From Methylophilaceae bacterium (GTDB lineage: Bacteria > Pseudomonadota > Gammaproteobacteria > Burkholderiales > Methylophilaceae), in NCBI GenBank assembly GCA_028342535.1, contig JAOLWQ010000001.1, positions 327,490 to 391,489 of the forward strand: a stretch of 64,000 nucleotides of DNA, given 5' to 3'. Below the pieces are notes generated by a model. It saw only the letters and a list, made by a program, of their open reading frames with translations, was not told the DNA's origin and ran no database searches. Positions 26,418 through 35,524 of this stretch are shown here, one piece after another. The position numbers were made by a program, and so were the translations under genes. Every line of letters starts with the position of its first letter. Position 1 is the first letter of the stretch.

Positions 26418-26439
26418 AATGTTGTAAAAAAACAACATT
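26418..26439 (-). terminator. Candidate terminator overlapping the phr stop
   Basis: An eight-pair perfect stem, AATGTTGT/ACAACATT, with a loop of six T on the minus strand is followed by TTTCTTC. It overlaps the phr stop codon and lies before mlaA on the same strand, so it could end the rsfS-rlmH-phr transcript. The stem is AT-rich and the U tract is interrupted, so this is tentative. Confidence 0.4.
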
Positions 26440-27865
26440 ATACAGTATTCTTAAATAGAGCCATAATTTTAAGCTTTTGCTCTGCATGTGACACAATTGG
26501 AAAAGGGTAATCCAAACCCATTTTAACTGGAAAATTATTTGGAGATTCGTTGAAAAAAACTGATGGCTGGTGTATTTGTTTTTTGTTTAGTAACTCTAAT
26601 TCTGGAACATATCTTTTAATAAATTTACCCTCCGGGTCAAATTTTTCTGATTGGAGAAGTGGATTAAAAATTCTAAAATAAGGTTGTGCATCACAGCCTG
26701 TAGATGCTGCCCATTGCCAACCTCCATTATTAGCAGAAAAGTCAAAATCAATTAAATGCTCTGCAAAATACTTTTCACCCCATCGCCAATCGATTAATAA
26801 ATCTTTTACTAAAAAACAAGCAATGATCATTCTTAACCGATTGTGCATAAATCCAGTTGAATTTAATTGGCGCATGCCTGCATCAACTATTGGGAAACCT
26901 GTTTTTCCATTCACCCAGGCACTAAATTTTTTTTCATCATTTTCAAATTTAAGATTGTTATATTTCGATTTAAAAGTTTCACCATCTTGTATATGAGGGA
27001 AGTTTGAAAGTATTTGGAAATAAAAATCTCTCCAAATCAACTCATTCAGCCAGATCGAAGAACCTTCTGAGTTATGTTCGAGTGCTATCTTTGCAAGGTG
27101 TCTTATAGAAACTGTACCAAACCTATTGTGGACCGAGAGATATGAAACACCCTTTATTCCTGGGAAATTTCTACTGTAATTATAATTATTTATTCTTGTT
27201 TTAAAATCTTCAATTAATGCGAGCCCCCCTTGAGTACCTAAAGGAATTTTAATTGAAGAAATATTTGATTTTTCAAAGCCTATTTCCTTTAATGACTGAA
27301 GAGATTTATTTTTAAATTTAGCTAAATTAACCTTGTAAGATTCGCAATCAAATTGCGTGATGCCTTCGTTAAATATTTTCTTAAGATGAGTATTTTTGTA
27401 TGGAGTAAAAACAGTATAAGGACTATTGTTTTGAGTTAAGATTTCTCTTTCTTCGAATATCACTTGATCTTTATATTTGTATGTTTCAATATTTTTCTTT
27501 TGTAATTCATCAGAAATTCTATTATCTCTATCTATTGCATATTTTTCATAATCCTTATTTAAAAATAATGCATTACATTTGTATTTCTCGATTAAAGAGG
27601 GGATTAAAATGACTGGATCACCAAGTTCTACAATAAGGTCTGAGCCTAGCTTGTTAAGATCTGCTTTTATTTCCTTAAGGGCGTGCCATATAAAATCAAT
27701 TCTCCTGTCATTTTTAATACTTAATTTGTCTAAGATTTTAATATCAAAAATAAAGCAACAATATACTGCATTTGAATTTTTTAGCGCATGGAAAAGGGCT
27801 TTATGATCATAAAGCCTAAGATCTCTTCTTAACCAAACAAGACTACTATTGATAGTGTTATTCAC
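26438..27865 (-). CDS. phr: Deoxyribodipyrimidine photolyase (class I)
   Basis: Photolyase splits UV-induced pyrimidine dimers using light and FADH. The N-terminal antenna domain starts SLVWLRRDLRLYDHKALFHAL. The FAD domain includes LNELIWRDFYFQIL, GFPIVDAGMRQLNSTGFMHNRLRMI and DFSANNGGWQWAASTGCDAQPYFRIFNP with the expected Trp-rich electron path. At 475 residues it is full length. It overlaps the end of rlmH by eight bases. A light-exposed habitat is a reasonable inference. Confidence 0.95.
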   Translation of the reverse strand: MNNTINSSLVWLRRDLRLYDHKALFHALKNSNAVYCCFIFDIKILDKLSIKNDRRIDFIWHALKEIKADLNKLGSDLIVELGDPVILIPSLIEKYKCNALFLNKDYEKYAIDRDNRISDELQKKNIETYKYKDQVIFEEREILTQNNSPYTVFTPYKNTHLKKIFNEGITQFDCESYKVNLAKFKNKSLQSLKEIGFEKSNISSIKIPLGTQGGLALIEDFKTRINNYNYSRNFPGIKGVSYLSVHNRFGTVSIRHLAKIALEHNSEGSSIWLNELIWRDFYFQILSNFPHIQDGETFKSKYNNLKFENDEKKFSAWVNGKTGFPIVDAGMRQLNSTGFMHNRLRMIIACFLVKDLLIDWRWGEKYFAEHLIDFDFSANNGGWQWAASTGCDAQPYFRIFNPLLQSEKFDPEGKFIKRYVPELELLNKKQIHQPSVFFNESPNNFPVKMGLDYPFPIVSHAEQKLKIMALFKNTV

Positions 27866-28325
27866 GATGATATGGGTGATTATTTAATATTGTTGATGCT
27901 CTATAAATTTGTTCCACCAGTATGACTTTTACCAGATTATGAGGAAGTGTGAGCTCTGATAGGCTCCAAACCCAATTTGATTTTTCTATAATTTTTTTAT
28001 CTAAGCCATCCGCACCGCCAATTATGAAAGTTACTTTGGGAAAGTTTTGCATCCAGTTAGATAATTTTTCTGATAGACCTATTGAGCTACAAGATGATCC
28101 ATTTTCGTCAAGAGAGACAATAAAATCAGTTCCAACAAGTTTAAGAATTTTTTGAGCTTCTTGCAATTTTTTTTGTTCAACAGATTTAAATTTTTTTTCT
28201 GACTTTATCTCTAATAATTCAATTTTAAAATGATCAACAAATCTTGAAGTATATTTAAACAAGATATCTTGAATTGATTTCGGCGAACTGTTTCCTATAG
28301 AAATAATTTTAATTTTCAAACTCAA
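27858..28325 (-). CDS. rlmH: 23S rRNA pseudouridine1915 N3-methyltransferase RlmH
   Basis: RlmH methylates pseudouridine 1915 in helix 69 of 23S rRNA using SAM. The SPOUT-fold landmarks are visible: VSLDENGSSCSSIGLSEKL, the SAM-binding FIIGGADGLDKKIIEK and the C-terminal LTLPHNLVKVILVEQIYRASTILNNHPYHRE. The length of 155 matches the family. It is ten bases downstream of rsfS, a nearly universal pairing. Confidence 0.97.
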   Translation of the reverse strand: MSLKIKIISIGNSSPKSIQDILFKYTSRFVDHFKIELLEIKSEKKFKSVEQKKLQEAQKILKLVGTDFIVSLDENGSSCSSIGLSEKLSNWMQNFPKVTFIIGGADGLDKKIIEKSNWVWSLSELTLPHNLVKVILVEQIYRASTILNNHPYHRE

Positions 28326-28335
28326 AAATCACTTT

Positions 28336-28665
28336 TTAATTATCAGATACCCAAAGTTCTTCTAAATTATAATGCGCTCTTGTTGTGGGAGTCATGATAT
28401 GAATAATGATATCACCTAAATCAACTAAAACCCATTCACTTCCTGAACTACCTTCTATACCAATTAAAGGGATATTAATATTTTGCATTTTATCTTTTAC
28501 ATTCTCAGCTAGAGCGTTGGCTTGTCTTGAGGAGGATGCACTTGCGATTATTATAAAATCTGCGATAGATTTTTGCTTCCTTATATCGATAGAAATGATA
28601 TCAAATGCCTTAATATCCTCTAGGGCACCTAGTACATTTTTTTTTATATTGGTAATTGAGGTCAA
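28336..28665 (-). CDS. rsfS: Ribosomal silencing factor RsfS
   Basis: RsfS binds ribosomal protein uL14 and blocks subunit joining during starvation. The 109-residue protein has the family core KAFDIISIDIRKQKSIADFIIIASASSSRQANALAENV and the C-terminal GSSGSEWVLVDLGDIIIHIMTPTTRAHYNLEELW. It sits upstream of rlmH, as in most bacteria. The usual nadD neighbour is replaced here by panD. Confidence 0.97.
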   Translation of the reverse strand: MTSITNIKKNVLGALEDIKAFDIISIDIRKQKSIADFIIIASASSSRQANALAENVKDKMQNINIPLIGIEGSSGSEWVLVDLGDIIIHIMTPTTRAHYNLEELWVSDN

Positions 28666-28676
28666 GTGCTCTTAAC

Positions 28677-29057
28677 TTATGCTGCTTGAATTGCAATTGA
28701 GTTTTTAGTTAAAGTTATCTTATTTTGACCGTCAACATAGACTAAAAGTGGTTGATAATTTTCAAGCTCTATTTCATTATAATTAGCAAATGTAGCAATA
28801 ATTAGCTTATCTCCCGGATCTGCTTTATGAGCCGCTGCACCGTTGATGGATATAATTCCTGAATTTTTTTCTGCTTGAATAGCATAAGTTGAAAATCTTT
28901 GCCCATTAGTTATATTGTAAATTGATATTTGTTCATATTCTTTTATGTTTGAAGCTTCTAAAAGTGACACATCAATTGCACACGAACCTTCATATTCAAG
29001 TTCTGAATGAGTTACTGAAACTCGGTGAAGTTTAGATTTGAGCATTATTCTTTGCAT
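28677..29057 (-). CDS. panD: Aspartate 1-decarboxylase proenzyme
   Basis: PanD makes beta-alanine from aspartate for pantothenate and coenzyme A. The self-cleavage site is Gly24-Ser25 in YEGSCAID, where Ser25 becomes the pyruvoyl cofactor. LHRVSVTH and [22 protein letters not shown] are also typical. The length of 126 is normal. It is downstream of panB and panC on the same strand, completing the pathway block. Confidence 0.97.
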   Translation of the reverse strand: MQRIMLKSKLHRVSVTHSELEYEGSCAIDVSLLEASNIKEYEQISIYNITNGQRFSTYAIQAEKNSGIISINGAAAHKADPGDKLIIATFANYNEIELENYQPLLVYVDGQNKITLTKNSIAIQAA

Positions 29058-29093
29058 GTTCTTTATAGTTTAGTTTTAATCGTCACATTATAG

Positions 29094-29933
29094 TCAGATA
29101 GTCGAGGGGATGCAAAATTCTACATTATCGATTAACCTGACATCGCCAAAAAATCCAGCACTTAAGGCTACTAATTTCGAATCCTTATTTGTTGGTTTTT
29201 TTAAATCGGATTGTCTTCTTATCTCGAAATAATCAATTTTCCAGCCTTCCTTAGTTAATTCTTCTTTAGCCATAAGTTCAGCATCATGAATTTTTGCTCC
29301 ATTTAATACAGATTCAGTACATATTTTAAGTTTTTTATATAACTCCACTGCATTTTTAATATCTTTATCAATAAGAAGGTTATTTCTAGAGCTTAGTGCA
29401 AGATTGTTAATATTTCTGATGGTTGGAGCTTCTATAATTTTTATTGGTAATTTAGAGTCAGAGACAAACTTTTTAATTAAGTATAATTGTTGATAATCTT
29501 TTTTTCCAAAAATAGCATAAGACGGGTTTGTTAAATTAAAAAGTCTGTCAACAACTGTAATTACACCCTTAAAATGACCTATTCTCGTTTTGCCACATAA
29601 TTCGTTAGAAATAATTGGCATTTTGTAAGAAAGAAATGGTTTTGTTGGGAAGATATCTTTTGTCGATGGCGTAAATAGTATAGTTACCGCACTATCTTTT
29701 AATAGGCTTACATCTTGTTTTAATGTTCTTGGGTAATTTTCTAGATCATGTTTCGAGTTGAATTGAATGGGATTAACAAAAATGGTTAAGACAATATTTT
29801 TAGATAGTTTTTTTGCCTCCTTTATTAACGATAAATGACCCTCATGTAAATTACCCATAGTTGGAATCAGAGTAATATTCTCTAGTTTATTTAAATTCTC
29901 TTTGAGGATTGATGGTGATTTAATTATCTTCAT
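29094..29933 (-). CDS. panC: Pantothenate synthetase
   Basis: PanC joins pantoate and beta-alanine using ATP. The nucleotide-binding motif is TLIPTMGNLHEGHLSLIKEAK, followed by TIFVNPIQFNSKHDLENYPRTLKQD. Other family parts are FGKKDYQQL and LALSSRNNLL. At 279 residues it is complete. Its ATG overlaps the panB stop by one base (TAATG), so the two are translated together. Confidence 0.97.
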   Translation of the reverse strand: MKIIKSPSILKENLNKLENITLIPTMGNLHEGHLSLIKEAKKLSKNIVLTIFVNPIQFNSKHDLENYPRTLKQDVSLLKDSAVTILFTPSTKDIFPTKPFLSYKMPIISNELCGKTRIGHFKGVITVVDRLFNLTNPSYAIFGKKDYQQLYLIKKFVSDSKLPIKIIEAPTIRNINNLALSSRNNLLIDKDIKNAVELYKKLKICTESVLNGAKIHDAELMAKEELTKEGWKIDYFEIRRQSDLKKPTNKDSKLVALSAGFFGDVRLIDNVEFCIPSTI

Positions 29934-30664
29934 TAATTCTTGCGTTTATGAATTTTTTTAATAAATTTTTCTATTTTATCAAACAAAGAAGGGGCCTCTG
30001 TTTTATCAGTTTCATTTTTGTCATTGGAGAAAGATGCTGATGTAATTCCTAGTAAATCATATAGAACTTCAACTTCGCCATTACAGAAAGTGGAAGACCT
30101 AAAACTTATAGTTGGAATTGATAATTGATCAGTAATAGCTTTATCATCTGATTCTGAAGTCATTGACATCACGAGCATTTTTAAACCTGCTGCTTCAAGA
30201 TTTTTAGCTTTGGTAAGTAAATTTTTATTTGCTAACATTTTATTTTTATTAACTTGAGGCATACAGCCTATATGCCCACAAACTAAAATTTTATTAACAC
30301 TTAAATATTTAACAATATCTAGGATATTATTTTCCCCTTCAATTTTAACCATATCTGCACCAGCTTTAATAAGTAATTTTGCATTCTTTAAAGCCATATT
30401 TTTATTAGAAAATGAATTAATTGGCATATCGCTAATTATCGGCATTAACGGTGCCCCCTTTCTAACAGAATTTGTATGGTATAGAACTTCGGCCATCGAT
30501 ACTTCTAATGTTGAAGATTGACCTTTTATTAGTATTCCTAAAGAATCTCCAACTAAGAGAGCATCACAATTAGTTTTGGATAAATAAGATGCAAAAGATG
30601 CATCATAACAAGTAATAATGGCAATATTTTTCTTGTTAAATAATTTTTTTAAGTCACGCATCAT
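29933..30664 (-). CDS. panB: 3-methyl-2-oxobutanoate hydroxymethyltransferase
   Basis: PanB makes ketopantoate from alpha-ketoisovalerate and a methylene-tetrahydrofolate. The magnesium and substrate motifs are ITCYDASFASYLSKTNCDALLVGDSLG and GADMVKIEGE, with VCGHIGCMPQ. At 243 residues it is slightly shorter than common homologues, the loss being near the C-terminus. It overlaps both the deoxynucleoside kinase upstream and panC downstream by one base. Confidence 0.95.
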   Translation of the reverse strand: MMRDLKKLFNKKNIAIITCYDASFASYLSKTNCDALLVGDSLGILIKGQSSTLEVSMAEVLYHTNSVRKGAPLMPIISDMPINSFSNKNMALKNAKLLIKAGADMVKIEGENNILDIVKYLSVNKILVCGHIGCMPQVNKNKMLANKNLLTKAKNLEAAGLKMLVMSMTSESDDKAITDQLSIPTISFRSSTFCNGEVEVLYDLLGITSASFSNDKNETDKTEAPSLFDKIEKFIKKIHKRKN

Positions 30665-31311
30665 TACATTAATATAGGGTTAAAAAATTCTCTAGTACTA
30701 TTAATTTGATTAATTCGCTCTATCAGAATGTTTAACGCTGATTTATCTTCTAACAAGTCGATATTTTCATTGTTAATAATTAAAACTCTAGATTGATGAT
30801 TATTATGAAAGTAGTTACTGTAAGATTCTGCAATTTTCTCTAAATACTCAGTAGAAATTTTTTGTTCATATGGTATTTTTCTGTTTTCCACACGTTTCCT
30901 TAAAAGGTCAACAGGTGTTTGAAGATATATAACTAAGTCTGGAGTAGGGGTTTTAGGATGAAGGTAATTATAAATTTGTGTATAAAGTTTAAGCTCCTCA
31001 TTGTCTAAATTGAGATTAGCAAATATTGGATCCTTTTGAAGAAAAAAATCAGCAATTATTCCATTTCTAAAGAAATCTTGTTGGTTAAGCTCATTAATTT
31101 GCTCAGCCCTTTGAAAAAGAAAAAAAAGTTGAGTTGAAAGTGCGTAATGCTTCATATCTTCATAAAACTTTGGCAGAAAAGGATTTCTATCTGCTTTTTC
31201 AGAAAACATATTAGCTCCAAATTTATTAGATAAAAGTTTAGCTAAAGTTGATTTTCCAGACCCTATTGGCCCTTCAACAACTATATATGGGTATTTGTCA
31301 AAAATATTCAA
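30664..31311 (-). CDS. Deoxynucleoside kinase
   Basis: The protein has the P-loop IVVEGPIGSGKSTLAKLL (near residue 14) and later DRNPFLPKFYEDMKHYALSTQLFFLFQRAEQI, the pattern of the dNK/dGK family that phosphorylates deoxynucleosides for salvage. The LID region is LRKRVENRKIPYEQKI. The substrate preference cannot be set by eye. It is embedded in folK-dNK-panB, an order seen in other betaproteobacteria, and overlaps panB by one base. Confidence 0.92.
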   Translation of the reverse strand: MNIFDKYPYIVVEGPIGSGKSTLAKLLSNKFGANMFSEKADRNPFLPKFYEDMKHYALSTQLFFLFQRAEQINELNQQDFFRNGIIADFFLQKDPIFANLNLDNEELKLYTQIYNYLHPKTPTPDLVIYLQTPVDLLRKRVENRKIPYEQKISTEYLEKIAESYSNYFHNNHQSRVLIINNENIDLLEDKSALNILIERINQINSTREFFNPILM

Positions 31312-31315
31312 ACTA

Positions 31316-31792
31316 TTAAATCCTAATAATATTTTCTGGAACTAGCTTATTTATTATATCTATTATTGCACCATGAGTCGGAATCACAATAGTTTCATCG
31401 ATATCTTTTAATGGCATTAATACAAAAAGTCTTTCGTGCATTCTTGGATGAGGAATAGTTAATTTTTTTTCATTTAAAACCAAACTATCATACAAGAGAA
31501 TGTCCAAATCTAAAGTTCTGGGACCATTTTTATCAATTCTAATTCTACCCGCGACACTTTCAATTATTAAAAGTTTATTAAGAAGTTCATAAGGCCCAAG
31601 ATCTGAATCAATTTTTATAACAGCATTGATAAAGTTAGGTTGATTTAGGATTCCTACTGGTGGAGTTTCATATAGATTTGATTCGTTTAAAATTTTAACT
31701 CCCACTATTTTTTTAATAGATAAGATTCCCTTTTTAACCTGTTCTTTTGGGTTTCCAAGATTACTTCCTAAAGCAATAAAAATATTACTCAT
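31316..31792 (-). CDS. folK: 2-amino-4-hydroxy-6-hydroxymethyldihydropteridine pyrophosphokinase
   Basis: FolK transfers pyrophosphate to the pterin precursor in folate synthesis. The family signature is present: IALGSNLGNPKEQVKKGI at the N-terminus, NESNLYETPPVGILNQPNFINAVIKI, and the catalytic GPRTLDLDILLYDSLVLNEKKLTIPHPRMHERLFVLMPL. The length of 158 is normal. It overlaps the pcnB stop by eight bases. Confidence 0.97.
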   Translation of the reverse strand: MSNIFIALGSNLGNPKEQVKKGILSIKKIVGVKILNESNLYETPPVGILNQPNFINAVIKIDSDLGPYELLNKLLIIESVAGRIRIDKNGPRTLDLDILLYDSLVLNEKKLTIPHPRMHERLFVLMPLKDIDETIVIPTHGAIIDIINKLVPENIIRI

Positions 31793-33029
31793 TGTTTAGA
31801 TTTTTCTTGGTAATAATAAGCAAATCCTGATTCTCTTTATTTGATTCAATAAATTGGGTCCACCACAATCCTTCAGATTTTGAAATTTCTAAAGATTGAC
31901 ATCGGAGTAATAAAAAGTCGTATGAAGCTCTAAACCTTGGATGACTTAAAAGCCTGTATATTTTTTTTGATGATGTGCTATTAAATCTTGGTTGAAGCCT
32001 CCAAATCTCACTCATCGTGATGGCAAATCTTTTTTGTACTGGAAAAATTCTTGCTTGTTTCTGAAGTACATCATCAATTGCTTTATTTAGAGCTAAAGAT
32101 GGGTGGGGGAAATTTTTTTTATACTTCTTACTCAACTCACGAACATCTTTCCATAAAAAAACCGCTAATAAGAATCCTGGGTTTATAGATTGATGATTTT
32201 TAATTCTTAGATCGGTGTTTTTAAGACCTTGTAATAGAAAATTATTGAAATCTTTATTATTATTTTCTAAAGATGGAAAATAAATATTACTTAAATTATG
32301 TTTCTTAAAAAGGACCATACTTTCTTGGGCATGGCCTGTTAAAAAAAATTTCATAATCTCATCAAACAAGCGAGAGTAAGGAACAGACTTAAGAAGATTA
32401 ATAGAATTTTTAATTTCACTTACAGATTCACTATGAATCTCCATTTTTAATTTTGCTGCGAAACGAATAGCCCTCAAAATTCGAATTGGGTCTTCTTTAT
32501 ATCGTAACTTAGGCTTTCCAATAAGACGTAATTGATTATCCTGGATATCTCTTATTCCATCGTAGAAATCAATTATATTTTTATCTTCAACATCGTAATA
32601 AAGCGCATTAATAGTAAAATCTCTTCTTTCAGCATCTTCCTTAATGGATCCGTACTCATTATCTTTTAAAACTCCATTCGACATTTTTATTTTCTCACGA
32701 GGCTTTGCTCTGAATGTCGAGACCTCGATAATCTCACGACCATAAATTACGTGAACAAGTTTAAACCTTCTTCCAATAATTCTTGATCTCTTAAAAATTG
32801 ATCTTACTTGCTCTGGGGTAGCATTAGTAGCAATATCAAAGTCTTTTGGCTTGTAGCCCATCAAAATATCACGCACTGCTCCACCCACTATAAAAGCATG
32901 AAAGTTATTTTTTTTAAGTATTGTGAGAGTATCTAAAGCTGAATTACTTATTAACGCATGATTAATTTTTTTTAACTTAAAAAATGAATAAATTTTTTTT
33001 TGAAAGACCTGCAGAAGATTACTATTCAT
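31785..33029 (-). CDS. pcnB: Poly(A) polymerase I
   Basis: PcnB adds 3' poly(A) tails that promote RNA decay. The nucleotidyltransferase head has FIVGGAVRDILMGYKPKDFDIATNATPEQVRSIF with the catalytic DFD, then VHVIYGREIIEVSTFRA. ERRDFTINALYYD and YKEDPIRILRAIRFAAKL follow. Arg-rich recognition of poly(A) polymerase over CCA-adding enzyme is supported by length (414), the basic C-terminus and linkage to folK. CCA ends are gene-encoded in all five tRNAs here. Confidence 0.94.
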   Translation of the reverse strand: MNSNLLQVFQKKIYSFFKLKKINHALISNSALDTLTILKKNNFHAFIVGGAVRDILMGYKPKDFDIATNATPEQVRSIFKRSRIIGRRFKLVHVIYGREIIEVSTFRAKPREKIKMSNGVLKDNEYGSIKEDAERRDFTINALYYDVEDKNIIDFYDGIRDIQDNQLRLIGKPKLRYKEDPIRILRAIRFAAKLKMEIHSESVSEIKNSINLLKSVPYSRLFDEIMKFFLTGHAQESMVLFKKHNLSNIYFPSLENNNKDFNNFLLQGLKNTDLRIKNHQSINPGFLLAVFLWKDVRELSKKYKKNFPHPSLALNKAIDDVLQKQARIFPVQKRFAITMSEIWRLQPRFNSTSSKKIYRLLSHPRFRASYDFLLLRCQSLEISKSEGLWWTQFIESNKENQDLLIITKKNLNNE

Positions 33030-33041
33030 GAATTGTGACTA

Positions 33042-33587
33042 TTAGATATCTTTTTTCCAAAACACATCATTGAAATGATTAATTTTGTTTAAAAATCTAG
33101 CTAATACGAAGAGCATATCAGATAGACGATTAATATATTTAAGAGATGCTTCATTTACTTTATCAGTTTGGGCTAAGTTAAATAAATTTCTCTCAACCCT
33201 CCTGCAAACCGTTCTTGCTAGATGACAATATGAAGAGGCCTTAGAGCCACCAGGTAAAATAAATTCTTTTAATGACTCTAATTCATCATTCATAGCATCA
33301 AGCTTATTTTCAAGGAAATCAATTTTCTCATCATTTATTTTTATATGATTTGGTATAGATAATTCCCCACCAATATCAAATAAATCATGCTGCACTTTCT
33401 CAAGAATAATTTTCTTATCATCTGGTAATTTTTCTGTGAGAAGGATTCCAATAATTGAGTTTAATTCATCAATATTGCCTAAAGACTCAATGCGAGCATG
33501 AAATTTATCTACTCGAGATCCATCAGCAAGGCCAGTTTTCCCCTGGTCGCCAGTACGTGTATATATTTTTGTTAGCCTATTTGCCAT
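33042..33587 (-). CDS. ATP:cob(I)alamin adenosyltransferase, PduO type
   Basis: The protein has the PduO-type signature TKIYTRTGDQGKTGLADGSRVDKFHARIESLGNIDELNSIIG and the C-terminal SSYCHLARTVCRRVERNL...LKYINRLSDMLFVLARFLN. These enzymes attach the adenosyl group to cob(I)alamin to make coenzyme B12. At 181 residues it is complete. No B12-dependent enzyme or B12 transporter is in this window, so its client is unknown. It starts a minus-strand run into pcnB and diverges from murI. Confidence 0.93.
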   Translation of the reverse strand: MANRLTKIYTRTGDQGKTGLADGSRVDKFHARIESLGNIDELNSIIGILLTEKLPDDKKIILEKVQHDLFDIGGELSIPNHIKINDEKIDFLENKLDAMNDELESLKEFILPGGSKASSYCHLARTVCRRVERNLFNLAQTDKVNEASLKYINRLSDMLFVLARFLNKINHFNDVFWKKDI

Positions 33588-33657
33588 AATTTACCATTTT
33601 AATATTCTACATTAACCTACTTTATTTTTTATTTTTATCTCTATAATTAGCAATACA

Positions 33658-34461
33658 ATGAAAAATACACAACCAATTGGAATTTTTGACTCTGGAGTAG
33701 GTGGGATATCTGTTATGTCTCATATTCAAAGCTTACTTCCTAATGAAAGTTTAGCTTATGTTGCCGATTCTTTATTTGCACCTTATGGATTAAAAAGTAA
33801 AGATGTGATTTTAGAAAGATCTAAAACTGCTATTGATTACTTAATTAAAAAGCAATCTTCAAAGTTAATTGTAGTGGCTTGCAATACTGCCACTGCTGCA
33901 GCTATTCAAGAACTTCGTCATATATATGAAATTCCAATTATAGGCATGGAGCCTGCAATAAAGCCTGCTACTAAAGCCACTATTTGCAAAAAAGTTGGAA
34001 TCTTAGCAACGAATGGCACATTAGAAAGTGCAAAATTTTCTGCATTACTAGAAACTTATTCAGGAGAAATTGATTTTCATACGCAACCTTGCCCAGGGCT
34101 AGTTGAGCTTATAGAGCAAGGAAAAATTAATGATTTATCTATAAATATATTGATTCAAAAGTATCTAGACCCGCTGATTGAAAAAAAAGTTGATACTATT
34201 GTTTTAGGATGTACACATTATATTTTTATTCGTAAGCTGATTAAAAATCAAATGGGAGCTAATGTAAGAATAATCGATACTGGTTTAGCTGTTGCTAAAC
34301 AGGTAAAAAGTGAATTAGAAAAGTTTTCATTAACAAATAAAACAAATGAAAAATATTATTCAATATTCACTAATAGTCAAAACTTGAAAATGGAAGAGAT
34401 AATTAGGTCTATGACTACAAATTTAGATTTTAATTACAGCTATCATAGTAATTGGAATTAA
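33658..34461 (+). CDS. murI: Glutamate racemase
   Basis: MurI supplies D-glutamate for peptidoglycan. The two catalytic cysteines are visible, Cys75 in VVACNTATAA and the second in VLGCTHYIFI. The N-terminal PIGIFDSGVGGISVM is the usual start of the family, with YGLKS after it. At 267 residues it is full length and cytoplasmic. It stands as a single plus-strand gene converging on ilvE. Confidence 0.97.
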   Translation: MKNTQPIGIFDSGVGGISVMSHIQSLLPNESLAYVADSLFAPYGLKSKDVILERSKTAIDYLIKKQSSKLIVVACNTATAAAIQELRHIYEIPIIGMEPAIKPATKATICKKVGILATNGTLESAKFSALLETYSGEIDFHTQPCPGLVELIEQGKINDLSINILIQKYLDPLIEKKVDTIVLGCTHYIFIRKLIKNQMGANVRIIDTGLAVAKQVKSELEKFSLTNKTNEKYYSIFTNSQNLKMEEIIRSMTTNLDFNYSYHSNWN

Positions 34462-34482
34462 TTTTTTATATCTTGATTGCTT

Positions 34483-35418
34483 TTAATCAATATAACTTAA
34501 CCAATGCTCGTAATCGGGATTATCCCCTTTAACCGTATCAAAATATATTGTTTGTATTTTTGAAGTTAAGGGACCTTTTATACCTTTTCCGATAAGCCTT
34601 CCATCAAGCTCCTTGATAGGGGTAACTTCCGCAGCAGTTCCAGTAAAAAAAGCTTCATCAGCAGTGTATACCTCATCACGAGTGATACTTTTTTCATTTA
34701 CTTTAACATTTAACCCTTTGGCTATTGTCATGACTGTATCTCTTGTAATACCTTCCAAAGCGCTAGTTAATGTTGGTGTTATTAGCACACCATTCTTAAC
34801 TATAAAAATATTTTCCCCAGTTCCCTCAGCAATAAAGCCTTGGGTATCTAATAATAATGCCTCGTCATAACCATCGTTAGTTGCTTCTTGGTGCGCTAAT
34901 ATAGAATTCATATAATTCCCATTAGCTTTAGCTTTTGTCATTGTGCTATTTACATGATGTCTAGACAAAGAAGATGTTTTAACCTTGATTCCAGAATCAA
35001 GAGCTTCTTGACCCATATAAGCTCCCCAACTCCATGCGGCGACTATTACATTAGTAGATAATTCTTTTGCAGAAATACCCATTGCTTCGGCCCCATAAAA
35101 CGCCATAGGTCTTATATAGCCAGACTTTAAATTATTCTTACTAATTGAATCTTTATGAGCCTGATTTATTTGAGCGGGAGTAAAAGGTATTTTTATCCCT
35201 ACTATATGGGCAGAATTAAATAATCTTTTTGTATGATCCTCTAATCTAAAGATAGCAGGACCTTTTTTTGTTTCGTAAGCTCTTACACCTTCAAAAACAC
35301 CCAAACCATAGTGAAGGGTATGAGTAAGTACATGTGTATTTGCTTCACGCCAAGGCACAAATTTATCATTAAACCAGATAAACCCATCACGATCTTCCAT
35401 TGTCTGTGGTATTGCCAT
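34483..35418 (-). CDS. ilvE: Branched-chain amino acid aminotransferase
   Basis: IlvE catalyses the last step of leucine, isoleucine and valine synthesis with PLP. Fold-type IV features are THTLHYGLGVFEGVRAYET near the N-terminus, the PLP-lysine region STMTKAKANGNYMNSILAHQEA, DEALLLDTQGFIAEGTGENIFIVKNG, and the C-terminal ADEAFFTGTAAEVTPIKELDG. The length of 311 is normal. It is monocistronic and diverges from the Sco gene. Confidence 0.97.
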   Translation of the reverse strand: MAIPQTMEDRDGFIWFNDKFVPWREANTHVLTHTLHYGLGVFEGVRAYETKKGPAIFRLEDHTKRLFNSAHIVGIKIPFTPAQINQAHKDSISKNNLKSGYIRPMAFYGAEAMGISAKELSTNVIVAAWSWGAYMGQEALDSGIKVKTSSLSRHHVNSTMTKAKANGNYMNSILAHQEATNDGYDEALLLDTQGFIAEGTGENIFIVKNGVLITPTLTSALEGITRDTVMTIAKGLNVKVNEKSITRDEVYTADEAFFTGTAAEVTPIKELDGRLIGKGIKGPLTSKIQTIYFDTVKGDNPDYEHWLSYID

Positions 35419-35524
35419 AATGCCCCTTTAAACTTTTAATAAATTTCTTTGTTCTATCTCAGAATATCTTAAATGACTCTTAGTTAGCATGATAAAATGA
35501 ATTATAACTTTTAAGAAACTATAC

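Noticed and set aside
34473-34490. Inverted repeat TTGATT-N6-AATCAA at the murI/ilvE convergence
   Set aside because: A six-pair AT-rich stem with no U tract on either side is too weak to call a bidirectional terminator.
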